In this document: piece by piece, positions 20,408 through 30,451 of the stretch
How positions within the stretch are numbered: position 1 is the stretch's first letter
How the letters are laid out: each line of letters starts with the position of its first letter
From: Bacteroidota bacterium
GTDB lineage: Bacteria > Bacteroidota > Bacteroidia > AKYH767-A > 2013-40CM-41-45
Reading direction: 5' to 3'
NCBI GenBank assembly: GCA_003389385.1
Contig: QQVM01000016.1
Location: 62,001 to 126,000, forward strand
Length of the DNA stretch: 64,000 nt
Notes under the pieces: model-generated
Told to the model about the DNA's origin: nothing
Seen by the model: the letters and a program-made list of their open reading frames with translations, nothing else
Databases searched by the model: none
Made by a program: the position numbers and the translations under genes

Positions 20408-22633
20408 ATGTCCGAATCAATGCCTAAAATATTGGATGCAGAATCTGAGAAAGACCAGATTCTGAAAGCATACAAGGCCCTTCTGAGAGCCCTCAAGCCT
20501 TCATTGGGCAAGGGCGACAAGAAGATGATCCGTCTTGCTTTTGACATGGCATTAGAGGCTCATAAAGACATGCGCCGCAAGACCGGCGAACCGTACATCC
20601 TCCACCCTATTGCTGTGGCTCAAATCTGTGCAGAGGAAATCGGACTTGGCCCACTGGCTATTGCGTGTGCCTTGCTGCATGACACTGTGGAAGACACGCA
20701 CATGACCGTTGAAGACATTCGCGCTTCCTTCGGAGACAAGGCGGCTGTCATTGTCGACGGACTTACAAAAATCTCAGGAGTTTTTGACAAAGGCACTTCG
20801 CTTCAGGCAGAGAATTTCAGAAAGATGCTCCTCACACTTTCTGATGATATCCGTGTTATTCTAATTAAGCTCGCAGACCGCCTGCACAATATGCGGACTT
20901 TGGATTCGATGGCTCGTGAAAAGCAGCTAAAAATTGCTTCTGAAACTGCATATCTATATGCCCCGCTGGCACACCGTCTGGGCCTGTACAGCATCAAGAC
21001 GGAGCTGGAAGATCTGTCCATGCGCTACACAGAACCGGAAATATACGCTGACATCACCGCAAAGCTTGCGAACACTCGAAGAGAAAGAAACAGATTCATC
21101 AATGAGTTTACAGTTCCGATCAAAGAAGAACTCAACAAGCAGGACTTTCAGTATGAAGTGAAAGGAAGATCAAAATCAATTCATTCTATCTGGAGCAAGA
21201 TGAAAAGGCAGGGCGTGACATTTGATGAAATCTATGACCTCTTCGCGATACGAATCATTATAGACACTTCGCCTGATAATGAAAAAGCAATGTGCTGGAA
21301 GGCCTATTCAATTATCACGGATTTTTATCATCCGAATCCTGACCGATTAAGGGACTGGATATCCACACCCAAAGCTACCGGATATGAATCACTTCATACA
21401 ACAGTGATGGGACCCGGCGGAAAATGGGTTGAGGTGCAAATCCGTTCCAGAAGAATGGATGAAATTGCTGAAAAAGGATTTGCTGCCCACTGGAAGTATA
21501 AAGAATCCGCAGCTGAAACAGCACTTGATGAATGGATTCATAAAATAAGAGAACTACTTGAAAATCCCGAAAGCAATGCGCTTGATTTCATAGATGATTT
21601 TAAACTTAATCTTTTCAGCGATGAAATTTTTGTCTTCACACCAACAGGAGAAATGAAATCGCTGCCATCTCAGGCAACAGCGCTTGACTTCGCATTTGAA
21701 ATCCACACTGATCTCGGAAGCAAATGCATCGGCGCCAAAGTGAACCACAAACTTGTACCACTGTCACATAAGCTCAGAAGCGGTGACCAAATTGAAATTC
21801 TCACTTCCAACAAGCAGACTCCGAAAGAAGACTGGCTGAATTATGTGGTGACTGCAAAAGCAAAGTCCAAGATTAAAGGTGCGCTTAAGGAAGAAAAGAA
21901 AAGAGTCGCTGAAGACGGAAAAGAAATCCTTGAACGCAAGTTCAAGCATTTGAAGCTGCATTTCAACAACGAAAATATCAATGAGCTCCTCGCTTATTAC
22001 AAAATCCCGAACAGCATGGAGCTGTATTATAGGATTGCCAAAGGAATCATTGACATACAGGATCTGAGAGACTTCAAGCAGGATAAAGGAAGCATCAAGA
22101 TCCATACACCACAGAGAATTGAACAGCAATCACTCGAACAAATTGTAAAAAACGTAAGAGGCTCGAGTGACATGCTTGTGATTGGGGAAAGCCTGGAGAA
22201 GATAGATTACAAGCTTTCACCTTGCTGCAACCCAATTCCTGGTGATGACGTCTTTGGTTTTATCACTGTGAGTGAAGGCATCAAGATCCACCGGGTGAGT
22301 TGTCCGAATGCAATTCAGCTGATGTCGAATTACGCCTATCGAATCGTGAAAGCCAAATGGACGAACCAGCAGCAAATTGCATTTCTTGCGGGTGTTCGCA
22401 TGACCGGTATCGACGAAGTGGGTGTTGTAAATAAAATATCCAAGGTAATTTCATCTGAACTCAAAGTGAATATGCGAAGCATCAGCATTGATTCGAATGA
22501 CGGAATATTTGAAGGAACCATCATGCTTTTTGTTCATGACACACATCATCTGGACAAGCTTATCAAAAAGCTTAAAGAAATTCACGGAATACTGACGGTC
22601 AGCAGAATTGACACAGGAAACCAGTCTGCCTAA
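20408..22633 (+). CDS. RelA/SpoT family (p)ppGpp synthetase/hydrolase
   Basis: HD hydrolase (HPIAVAQICAEEIGLGPLAIACALLHDTVEDT), synthetase (YDLFAIRIIID...ATGYESLHTTVMGPGGKWVEVQIR), TGS and ACT-like C-term. Confidence 0.97.
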   Translation: MSESMPKILDAESEKDQILKAYKALLRALKPSLGKGDKKMIRLAFDMALEAHKDMRRKTGEPYILHPIAVAQICAEEIGLGPLAIACALLHDTVEDTHMTVEDIRASFGDKAAVIVDGLTKISGVFDKGTSLQAENFRKMLLTLSDDIRVILIKLADRLHNMRTLDSMAREKQLKIASETAYLYAPLAHRLGLYSIKTELEDLSMRYTEPEIYADITAKLANTRRERNRFINEFTVPIKEELNKQDFQYEVKGRSKSIHSIWSKMKRQGVTFDEIYDLFAIRIIIDTSPDNEKAMCWKAYSIITDFYHPNPDRLRDWISTPKATGYESLHTTVMGPGGKWVEVQIRSRRMDEIAEKGFAAHWKYKESAAETALDEWIHKIRELLENPESNALDFIDDFKLNLFSDEIFVFTPTGEMKSLPSQATALDFAFEIHTDLGSKCIGAKVNHKLVPLSHKLRSGDQIEILTSNKQTPKEDWLNYVVTAKAKSKIKGALKEEKKRVAEDGKEILERKFKHLKLHFNNENINELLAYYKIPNSMELYYRIAKGIIDIQDLRDFKQDKGSIKIHTPQRIEQQSLEQIVKNVRGSSDMLVIGESLEKIDYKLSPCCNPIPGDDVFGFITVSEGIKIHRVSCPNAIQLMSNYAYRIVKAKWTNQQQIAFLAGVRMTGIDEVGVVNKISKVISSELKVNMRSISIDSNDGIFEGTIMLFVHDTHHLDKLIKKLKEIHGILTVSRIDTGNQSA

Positions 22634-22644
22634 GACAAGAAAGC

Positions 22645-23142
22645 ATGAGCATTAAAAAAGAAACAAGACAACTGGTTCGCAAGGCATTCACTGAATATCT
22701 GGAAAAGCACGGACAAAGAAAAACGGCAGAGCGATTCAGCATTCTGGATGAAATATACTCCATGGAAGGCCATTTTGACATTGACCATTTGTACGAACAC
22801 ATGCTCTCAAAAGGACACAAGGTAAGCCGTGCCACGCTTTACAATACTATTGAACTCCTTCAGGATGCCAACCTGGTTACCAGGCATCAGTTCGGGAAAA
22901 ACCTCGCCCGCTTTGAAAAAAGCTTTGCCTACAAGCAACATGATCACTTGATTTGTGAAGACTGCGAACATGTTTTCGAGTTTTGCGACCCCAGGATACA
23001 GCAAATTCAGAGCATGATGGGTGATCTTCTTAAATTCGATATCAGTCATCATTCACTTCATTTATTCGGAAAATGCCGGGAACTTGCAGAAACCGGAAGC
23101 TGTAAGCACCAGATTCAGAGCCAAAAACAGAAGAATTCCTGA
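22645..23142 (+). CDS. Fur family transcriptional regulator
   Basis: 165 aa; FDIDHLYEHMLSKGHKVSRATLYNTIELLQDANLV, HDHLICEDCEHVFEFCDP. Confidence 0.95.
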   Translation: MSIKKETRQLVRKAFTEYLEKHGQRKTAERFSILDEIYSMEGHFDIDHLYEHMLSKGHKVSRATLYNTIELLQDANLVTRHQFGKNLARFEKSFAYKQHDHLICEDCEHVFEFCDPRIQQIQSMMGDLLKFDISHHSLHLFGKCRELAETGSCKHQIQSQKQKNS

Positions 23143-23222
23143 ATTAATTATTATTATTGCGTTGTTAAAAACTGTCTCAGCGCAGAATTTTGAACATTTG
23201 ATATTTCACATACCTTCACTAT

Positions 23223-23570
23223 ATGGACTTCAATTACAACATCAGCAATAAAGGGAATTACGCAATCGTTGAAATGAGCGGTAACCTGATTGACAAAAAC
23301 CAGGCTACGCCATTGCTGGAAGATATTCAGGCATTGATCGACAAAGGAATCAACTCTTTTGTGATTTCCATGGAGAACTTCCGTTACCTGAACAGCAACG
23401 GACTCAATGTGCTTGTCAATATTCTCACCAAGAGCCGTAAAAACGGAGGGGATACTACAATCTGCTGCATCAGCGACAAGATCAAGGAATTGCTCATCAT
23501 TACGAAACTGAATACAGTTTTCACAATCACGGAAGACCTCCCCGCTGCAATCAGCCAGTTTCAGAACTAA
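23223..23570 (+). CDS. STAS-domain anti-anti-sigma factor-like protein
   Basis: 115 aa; SFVISMENFRYLNSNGLNVLVNILTKSRKNGGDTTIC. Confidence 0.92.
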   Translation: MDFNYNISNKGNYAIVEMSGNLIDKNQATPLLEDIQALIDKGINSFVISMENFRYLNSNGLNVLVNILTKSRKNGGDTTICCISDKIKELLIITKLNTVFTITEDLPAAISQFQN

Positions 23571-23590
23571 GACCTTCAAAGATTTCTGCT

Positions 23591-23620
23591 AAATCACCTC
23601 CGCAAAGGGGTGATTTTTTA
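23591..23620 (+). terminator. Intrinsic terminator after the STAS gene
   Basis: AAATCACC ... GGTGATTT arms followed by a T-run. Confidence 0.8.
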
Positions 23621-23760
23621 TTTTGACTGATTTAGAAAGTTTTGGGAAAATTGTGGTGAAATTTATTCCTGTCCTGTCTGCTTCCTCTTATTTATTTTTT
23701 TCTTTGTATCGTATATTGAGTTATACGAATCCATTCAGATATTAAATTTTGAAAAAAATT

Positions 23761-25032
23761 ATGCCGGTAGATGTACTATTAGGATTGCAGTGGGGCGATG
23801 AAGGGAAAGGAAAAATTGTTGATGTATTTACGCCAGAATATGATGTAGTGGCACGTTTTCAGGGCGGACCTAACGCGGGACACACTCTCGAATTCGAAGG
23901 AATAAAACATGTACTGCACACCATACCTTCAGGAGTATTCAGGAAAAACTGCATTAATATTGTCGGTAACGGAGTTGTCATTGACCCAATCACACTTAAG
24001 AAAGAAATTGAGTCACTTCAAAAGCTGAATGTCGACATCAGTTCAATACTTCATATATCTCGCAAAGCTCACATTATTATCCCCACACACAGGATATTGG
24101 ATGCCGCCTCGGAGGCTCAGAAAGGAAAAGAAAAAATAGGTTCTACTCTTAGGGGAATTGGTCCGACTTACATGGACAAAACCGGACGCAACGGTCTTCG
24201 TGTAGGATACATTGAAGATGAAGATTTCATGCGCAGGTATGACAAACTGAAAAGCAAGCATGAGGAACTTCTCGAACAGATGAATTTCGAATATTCTCTT
24301 GATGAGGAGGAAAAGAAATTCTTTGAGGCCATCGGACTGATGCGCACGCTTTCATTCACAGACAGCGAACACATGCTTAACCGACTGATGAAACAGGGAA
24401 AGAAAATTCTTGCAGAAGGAGCCCAAGGCTCTCTTCTGGACATTGACTTTGGCTCTTACCCATTTGTGACTTCATCAAATACAATCAGTGCCGGAGCCTG
24501 TACGGGCCTTGGCATTGCTCCAGGAAATATCGGCAGGGTGTTCGGTATTTTCAAAGCATACTGCACACGTGTCGGCAGCGGCCCATTCCCTACCGAACTG
24601 AATGATGATACTGGTGAACAATTACGCAAAGCCGGTAATGAATTCGGGGCAACCACCGGACGACCCAGACGCTGCGGTTGGATTGACATTCCGGCGCTTC
24701 GCTATGCCATTATGATTAACGGCGTCACCGACCTGATCATGACTAAGCCGGATGTGTTGAGCGGATTTGATAAGATAAAAGTTTGCACCTCGTACAAAAT
24801 CGGAAGCAAGACGATTGATTATATGCCATTCGACTTTGTGAATGCCCCGATTGAACCTGTCTATGAAGAATTGCCCGGTTGGAAAACAGATCTTACAGAA
24901 GTCAGAGAAGAAAGCAACTTTCCAGCTGAACTCAGCAATTACATTTCTTACCTTGAAAAAACACTGGAAGTTCCCGTATCTGTAGTTTCAGTCGGACCAG
25001 ACAGGAGCCAGACAATTATTCGCAAGAAGTAA
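23761..25032 (+). CDS. purA: Adenylosuccinate synthase
   Basis: MPVDVLLGLQWGDEGKGKIVD; GSTLRGIGPTYMDKTGRNGLRVG; FGATTGRPRRCGWID. ATG 23761 preferred over TTG 23749. Confidence 0.97.
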   Translation: MPVDVLLGLQWGDEGKGKIVDVFTPEYDVVARFQGGPNAGHTLEFEGIKHVLHTIPSGVFRKNCINIVGNGVVIDPITLKKEIESLQKLNVDISSILHISRKAHIIIPTHRILDAASEAQKGKEKIGSTLRGIGPTYMDKTGRNGLRVGYIEDEDFMRRYDKLKSKHEELLEQMNFEYSLDEEEKKFFEAIGLMRTLSFTDSEHMLNRLMKQGKKILAEGAQGSLLDIDFGSYPFVTSSNTISAGACTGLGIAPGNIGRVFGIFKAYCTRVGSGPFPTELNDDTGEQLRKAGNEFGATTGRPRRCGWIDIPALRYAIMINGVTDLIMTKPDVLSGFDKIKVCTSYKIGSKTIDYMPFDFVNAPIEPVYEELPGWKTDLTEVREESNFPAELSNYISYLEKTLEVPVSVVSVGPDRSQTIIRKK

Positions 25033-25059
25033 AGAATAAGAAATCATCGGAAGTTTTCT

Positions 25060-26016
25060 TCAGTGTTCGCATAATCTTCCTTTTACTTTTATCGAATCTC
25101 CGGCAGACTCGATTATTTCTTCATTCGTGAGAAGGTCAGAGCTCATTCCTTCAAGATCAGGACTCCCTGCCTCCACCCATGCGCTGTACCAGAAAGATCC
25201 AACTGTGAATACCGAGGAGAGCATTCTCCTTTCAACTTGCCCGTTCAGCAAATTATGAAAGGCATCTGAAAATTCCCTGCTGTAAACCCTCTGAGTAACT
25301 ATGCCTCTTGCTTCAAATGTGTACTTCAAGTCCGACGGAAATGTGTCGCTCAGCAGCTTTTCGAAACGAAGCACAGAATCTACTGCTTGAAAACTCTCAG
25401 CTATTCTTTCCCAGATCAAATCAGATACATTCGGAATGTAAACAGCACTTCCGCTTAGCATATCGTAATCTGAACCGTAAAGTTCCGGAAGCCTCGATTC
25501 CCACAGGCCGTGAATGCCATGCTGATTCGTAAGTTGACCATTGTAGTTTTCTGTGCAATGCAATGGAACATGAGCATCTCCTATGTAATGACCGAGGTTT
25601 GCAGCGTAATAAAGAATCATTTTTTTATTTTTTTCATAAAATGCATGACTCAGATTTCTGTACACTTTCAGAATGTGCCAGGGTACAATGCCATGTGCCA
25701 TAAGCGTGTCTTCAGAATATTTTTGAACTGCGAGTTGCCATACCCTCGGAACAGAGTCGAGCGGATTTGCGCCATACTTATCGAGATCAATGTAATGCCG
25801 GGGAGCTTCATTCACGTCTGAGTGCCTACGCTTGTCTGCATCCACAGCGTGTTCACTCAGATACTCAATATGCTTTCGAAAAAATCCGAATAATGGTTCA
25901 GGCAATGTGAAGCAAGCCAGATAATTGATGCGTTTGTGTGCCCAAAAGCCCCAGGCAAGGCATTCATGCACGGGGATCATCAGGATAATAAAAATAAAGA
26001 CTAATTTTCTGTTCAT
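25060..26016 (-). CDS. Secreted zinc-dependent phospholipase C / S1-P1 nuclease-fold protein
   Basis: Signal peptide ending ...CLA|WGFWAHKRIN (mature N-terminal Trp); HYIGDAHVPLHCTENYNGQLTNQHGIHGLWES. Confidence 0.82.
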   Translation of the reverse strand: MNRKLVFIFIILMIPVHECLAWGFWAHKRINYLACFTLPEPLFGFFRKHIEYLSEHAVDADKRRHSDVNEAPRHYIDLDKYGANPLDSVPRVWQLAVQKYSEDTLMAHGIVPWHILKVYRNLSHAFYEKNKKMILYYAANLGHYIGDAHVPLHCTENYNGQLTNQHGIHGLWESRLPELYGSDYDMLSGSAVYIPNVSDLIWERIAESFQAVDSVLRFEKLLSDTFPSDLKYTFEARGIVTQRVYSREFSDAFHNLLNGQVERRMLSSVFTVGSFWYSAWVEAGSPDLEGMSSDLLTNEEIIESAGDSIKVKGRLCEH

Positions 26017-26083
26017 CCTGCAAGATCACAGAATGAATGAAATTCTAAAACCTAATTTATCAAGGATATTTTATTGCAATGCT

Positions 26084-26827
26084 TCAGGCAGTCTGAAGAG
26101 CCTTCAGGCGAATCAGAGCACCATCATGAAGGACAGGGATCACACGCGTTTGGTCATGAGTCAGGCAATACTTGATGTCTTTTTTCAGATTCAATCTCGC
26201 CAGTCTTTCACGATGTGATGAATGTTTTAAAAATTTATTCGGATCCTGCTCCGCCATTTGATAAAGATATTTCAGTGCCAGACAGGCATCGCCGCATTTG
26301 TAAGCATCCGACATCTGCGCGATCATTTCTGAAACAGCGCCTGCAAACAAAGCATCTTCGAGATTGAATTTATTTTTCCAACCGGAACACAAGAGCAGGA
26401 TATTCCTTTTTTCACTGATAAGCCATTCGCACAATGCAGTGATATTCAAGAAAGAACCAATCACAACCCGGTAAGCATTTTTTGCAGCCTCAATCGCCTG
26501 AGTGCCATTGGTAGTTGTAATTACTATAGTCTGGTCCTTCACCTTTTCACCCATGTATGAGAAAGGCGAATTGCCAAATTCGAAACCATCCACCTGAACT
26601 CCGTCTCTTTCAGCTCCAACCATATATCCTTTTTCCTTGTAAGAGCGAGCTTCATCTACAGTAGCCACCGGAATTATTTTTTCAGCACCATGTTCGAATG
26701 CTGTACATATTGCGGAAGTGGCTCTCAGAATATCAATGATTACCACTATGCTATCGTTATCTTTATAGACAGGATATAAATAAGGAGAAAAGCAGGCATC
26801 AATTTTCAATTCGTGCGAATCTGACAT
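26084..26827 (-). CDS. comB: 2-phosphosulfolactate phosphatase (ComB) family protein
   Basis: VVIIDILRATSAICTAFEHGAEKIIPV, GFEFGNSPFSY, ITTTNGTQAIEAA, ALFAGAV. Confidence 0.87.
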   Translation of the reverse strand: MSDSHELKIDACFSPYLYPVYKDNDSIVVIIDILRATSAICTAFEHGAEKIIPVATVDEARSYKEKGYMVGAERDGVQVDGFEFGNSPFSYMGEKVKDQTIVITTTNGTQAIEAAKNAYRVVIGSFLNITALCEWLISEKRNILLLCSGWKNKFNLEDALFAGAVSEMIAQMSDAYKCGDACLALKYLYQMAEQDPNKFLKHSSHRERLARLNLKKDIKYCLTHDQTRVIPVLHDGALIRLKALQTA

Positions 26828-26954
26828 GTGTTATTGATTAATGTGAAAAAACACCAGAGTATTTTACCTGTGAGATATACTTTTCAAATGTAACTAATTG
26901 CAGGAGAACATAAAATATTAAAAGCTTCCCAGGTTCATCGCAAAATATTAAATA

Positions 26955-28058
26955 TCAGTTTTTTATAAATGGAACCTTTACAATTTTAGCTTTCATGGCC
27001 TTATCCCGTATACTTATGAAGACTGTACTTCCGGGAGCAGCAAATTCACTTTCTACATATCCCATGCCTATCGCTTTCTGAAGTGTAGGCGATTGAGTAC
27101 CGCTGGTGACCCTTCCTATCTTTCTTCCATTGGCATCAAGGATATCATAATCTTTTCTGGGTATTCCCCTTTCTTCCATTTCGAATCCAGCCAGCTTTTG
27201 TTTTACTCCTTCTTCCTTTTGCTTTTTCAAGGCCTCCGAATTTGTAAATTCCTTGCTGAATTTGGTGATCCATCCAAGTCCGGCTTCAATGGGTGATGTA
27301 GTATCATCGATATCATTTCCATAAAGACAGAATCCCATTTCCAGACGCAGAGTATCCCTTGCACCAAGTCCTGCGGGTTTGATACCATGTTTTGCACCGG
27401 CCTCCATGATGCTTTTCCAAATATGATCAGCAGAACTGTTTTCAAAGTAAATCTCGAAACCACCGGCTCCGGTATAGCCCGTCGCGGATACAAGAACATT
27501 TTCAATTCCTGCAAACTTTCCTTTTGAAAAAGTATAGTAAGTCATTCCCTTCAGATCCATGTCAGTCAGTTGCTGCAATGCTTCAGCTGCAAGCGGTCCC
27601 TGCACAGCCAGAAGCGAGGTTTTATCCGATATGTTGTGCATCTCTACACCTTCTGTGTTACGCGAAAGAAACCACTGCCAGTCTTTTTCAATGTTGGATG
27701 CGTTGACTACAAGCATATAAGTATTCTGATCGATTCTGTATACCAACAGATCATCTACAATTCCGCCCGAGTGATTTGGAATACATGAATATTGAACTTT
27801 TCCATCTGTGAGTTTGCTGACATCATTGCTGGTGAGTTTCTGAATCAACTCAGCTGCCTTTTCACCCTTGAAGATGAATTCACCCATATGAGACACATCA
27901 AAAACGCCAAGTTTATTCCTCACATTCTCATGTTCCACATTAATTCCTTCGTATGAAACTGGCATCAAGCATCCGGCAAAAGGAACCATTTTGGCTCCCA
28001 GTTGAACGTGCTGATTGTAAAGCGCTGTTTGCCTGATTGTGCTTTCGGTTGTTTCCAT
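26955..28058 (-). CDS. gcvT: Glycine cleavage system aminomethyltransferase (T protein)
   Basis: [58 protein letters not shown]. Start 28058 placed downstream of the promoter box. Confidence 0.96.
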   Translation of the reverse strand: METTESTIRQTALYNQHVQLGAKMVPFAGCLMPVSYEGINVEHENVRNKLGVFDVSHMGEFIFKGEKAAELIQKLTSNDVSKLTDGKVQYSCIPNHSGGIVDDLLVYRIDQNTYMLVVNASNIEKDWQWFLSRNTEGVEMHNISDKTSLLAVQGPLAAEALQQLTDMDLKGMTYYTFSKGKFAGIENVLVSATGYTGAGGFEIYFENSSADHIWKSIMEAGAKHGIKPAGLGARDTLRLEMGFCLYGNDIDDTTSPIEAGLGWITKFSKEFTNSEALKKQKEEGVKQKLAGFEMEERGIPRKDYDILDANGRKIGRVTSGTQSPTLQKAIGMGYVESEFAAPGSTVFISIRDKAMKAKIVKVPFIKN

Positions 28059-28076
28059 GTGAATGAATTTTGTGAG

Positions 28077-28110
28077 CAAAGATACTTAATCGGGCTGAAA
28101 AATCATTCAA
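28077..28110 (-). promoter_or_regulatory. Putative gcvT promoter
   Basis: Minus strand TTG-N23-TATCTTTG upstream of the ATG at 28058. Confidence 0.5.
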
Positions 28111-28122
28111 GCCTGAAGCGAA

Positions 28123-29214
28123 TCAGTTCTTTTCTTTCAGAAGATTATTGAAGGCAGAAAGGTAAGCGAATTGTTGACTGTTCACAGAGTACTCTGCTTC
28201 CACTGTTTTCCTTGCCTCCATGCCGAGACTTCTCCTGAGTTTTTCGTCTTCAATCAAAACAGAAAGTTTATGCACCCATTCTTCTTCTTTATCAGCCAAA
28301 AAACCATTGATTCCATCTCGAATGATCTCTGTATTCACTCCGACCGGTGACATCACTGTAGCAATTTCAAGAGCCATGTATTGCAGTCCTTTGAGACCGC
28401 ATTTGCCTCTGCTCCATTCATCATCCGGAATTGGCATGATGCCAATATCGAATTTTCTCAGCTGCACTATCTCATCTTCCCTTCTCCAGGGAAGTCCTTT
28501 GATGCCGAGCTCATCATTTGAATAATTCTCATCGCCTATCACACGGAACTCCAACTTGTCTCCGTACTTATTTCGAAGAGCTTTAAGAAAAGGGACTGCC
28601 AGTTCGAAGTGTCGTATTGTGGTCATGCTTCCGCTCCATCCGATTACAATTTTCTCTTTAACGGAAATAGAATATTCCGGAATATAAACTGAAGTATCAA
28701 TCGTTGTGGGAATTACAATCACATTCTTATTGAAATTTGAAGCGAAATCAGCGAGGTATCTGTTCCCGGCAATGACAAGGTCTGACATGGCAATGATTTT
28801 TCCGGTCTTCCCTGCGTCTTTCAGCCAGCCCAGCTTCCTGTTGGCATGCGATACATCGTGTCTCCAGATAGCATCATCAAAATCAAAAACAAGCTTTGCC
28901 TTGCTCATTGCAAACAGTCTTTCAAAAATCATCGACCCGGTCATGAAAGCTTCACGCTGAACAAAAATTATATCATACTTTCTTCCTCTCCATACGTCTC
29001 TCAATCTCCTATAGCTACCTTTGAGGAAGATGAGCGATTTTCGCAGCATTCTGCCGGGCTTGTAAAAAATACGATCGTCCCTTTCAGAAATAAGGAAAGA
29101 AAAATCACAATTGAAACCGTTGGCTTCAAGGAAGTGGAAATATTGCTCAAAACGAAAACGCTGTGATGGAGACCGGTCGAGCCTGTGTGACGCTATGAAA
29201 AGAATCCTGGGCAT
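28123..29214 (-). CDS. Glycosyltransferase (GT4-like)
   Basis: 363 aa; KIVIGWSGSMTTIRHFELAVPFLKALRNKYGDKLEFRVIGDE; CGLKGLQYMALEIATVMSPVGVNTEIIRDGINGFL. Confidence 0.88.
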   Translation of the reverse strand: MPRILFIASHRLDRSPSQRFRFEQYFHFLEANGFNCDFSFLISERDDRIFYKPGRMLRKSLIFLKGSYRRLRDVWRGRKYDIIFVQREAFMTGSMIFERLFAMSKAKLVFDFDDAIWRHDVSHANRKLGWLKDAGKTGKIIAMSDLVIAGNRYLADFASNFNKNVIVIPTTIDTSVYIPEYSISVKEKIVIGWSGSMTTIRHFELAVPFLKALRNKYGDKLEFRVIGDENYSNDELGIKGLPWRREDEIVQLRKFDIGIMPIPDDEWSRGKCGLKGLQYMALEIATVMSPVGVNTEIIRDGINGFLADKEEEWVHKLSVLIEDEKLRRSLGMEARKTVEAEYSVNSQQFAYLSAFNNLLKEKN

Positions 29215-29216
29215 GC

Positions 29217-30212
29217 TCAGTCTTCCAGCCAGACCTGAGGAAGATTTTCAGTGATTTCAATGTTTTCAAAGCGGCTGCTTTTTCGAATTCCTGCTTCTTT
29301 GGCCCAGGCAGCCATCCTGGTTAAACCTGTTAGAAGATCCACAGGATCTGAGGTGCCGAAGACTTTTCGAATTTTACTGTGATCAGAATGCGCATGAAGC
29401 ACTTCATTTCTTGCAGGCAGGAAACGGATTTCGCCTTCAATTCCCATGGCTTTCATGGTGGAGTCAGCCAGTTCCTTTACTGTGAACTGCCTGTCTGCGC
29501 CTACATTAAATACCTGGTTGTATGCATCCGGCACATCGACAGAGCGGGCTATGTGAGGAGCCACATCGGAGATATAACTGAATGCCCTTGTCTGTGAACC
29601 ATCACCGAAAACTGTGAGTGACTTTCCCTGCATTAACTGATTCATGAAAATTCCCACCACATTGCGGTAACGGTCACCGAGATTTTGATATTCCCCATAT
29701 ACATTATGCGGTCTGAAAATGATGTAATTCAAACCGAACATTTCATGAGTAGTCTTCAAATCCTGTTCCACCGCAAGCTTTGCTATTCCGTATGGATCTT
29801 CCGGCAATGGCTGGGTTTCCTCGCTCATAGGCGGGGGAACTGAACCGTACACTGCAATGGAGGAAGTGAACACAAAACATTTCACCTTGTGGCGGACAGC
29901 TGCATTAATTAGCACTACGCTTCCGATAAGATTGTTTGTATAATTGAATTTCTTGATAAAATGACTTAATCCCTCAGCCGCATAAGCAGCGAGGTGATAT
30001 ACATAATCAAATTTATATTGCATGAACAACTCTTCCACAAGCTGTTCATCCGTGATCGACCCCTCAGTAAACAAGGCATCCGGATGTACGTTTTCCCTGA
30101 ATCCTCCCGAAAGATCATCGAGCACAACTACCCTGTGACCCATTGCAATGAGTTCATTTGTTACGTGCGCTCCTATGAATCCGGCACCGCCGGTGACAAG
30201 TGATGTGTTCAT
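29217..30212 (-). CDS. NAD-dependent epimerase/dehydratase (UDP-glucose 4-epimerase-like SDR)
   Basis: MNTSLVTGGAGFIGAHVTNEL; YGIAKLAVEQ (YxxxK); FRPHNVYGEYQNLGDRYRNVVGIFMNQ. Confidence 0.92.
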   Translation of the reverse strand: MNTSLVTGGAGFIGAHVTNELIAMGHRVVVLDDLSGGFRENVHPDALFTEGSITDEQLVEELFMQYKFDYVYHLAAYAAEGLSHFIKKFNYTNNLIGSVVLINAAVRHKVKCFVFTSSIAVYGSVPPPMSEETQPLPEDPYGIAKLAVEQDLKTTHEMFGLNYIIFRPHNVYGEYQNLGDRYRNVVGIFMNQLMQGKSLTVFGDGSQTRAFSYISDVAPHIARSVDVPDAYNQVFNVGADRQFTVKELADSTMKAMGIEGEIRFLPARNEVLHAHSDHSKIRKVFGTSDPVDLLTGLTRMAAWAKEAGIRKSSRFENIEITENLPQVWLED

Positions 30213-30224
30213 ATTGAATACGGG

Positions 30225-30232
30225 CAAATTTA
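30225..30232 (-). promoter_or_regulatory. Candidate -7 box (TAAATTTG) for the epimerase gene
   Basis: TAnnTTTG on the minus strand 13 nt upstream of the ATG at 30212. Confidence 0.4.
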
Positions 30233-30425
30233 TAAATTAGTTATTATTAATACAGGGATGTATGGGCTCAGTTAGTGTATTTGTGCTTGTAATTAACCTG
30301 AATTTAATTCAACCTTATTAAGACCAGACATTTAGGTGCTTGAACTGAATCCTTTAATAATTCAAGAAAAAGTACATGTCTTTTGATCAAAATATTCAAT
30401 CCAATCAATAAAAAATGAATAATCA

Positions 30426-30433
30426 TATCTTTG
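30426..30433 (+). promoter_or_regulatory. Candidate -7 box (TATCTTTG) for the CapD/WbpM-like gene
   Basis: TAnnTTTG 18 nt upstream of the ATG at 30452; it overlaps the TTG start of the called ORF, arguing for the 30452 start. Confidence 0.4.
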
Positions 30434-30451
30434 GATTCGAATTCACAAAGC

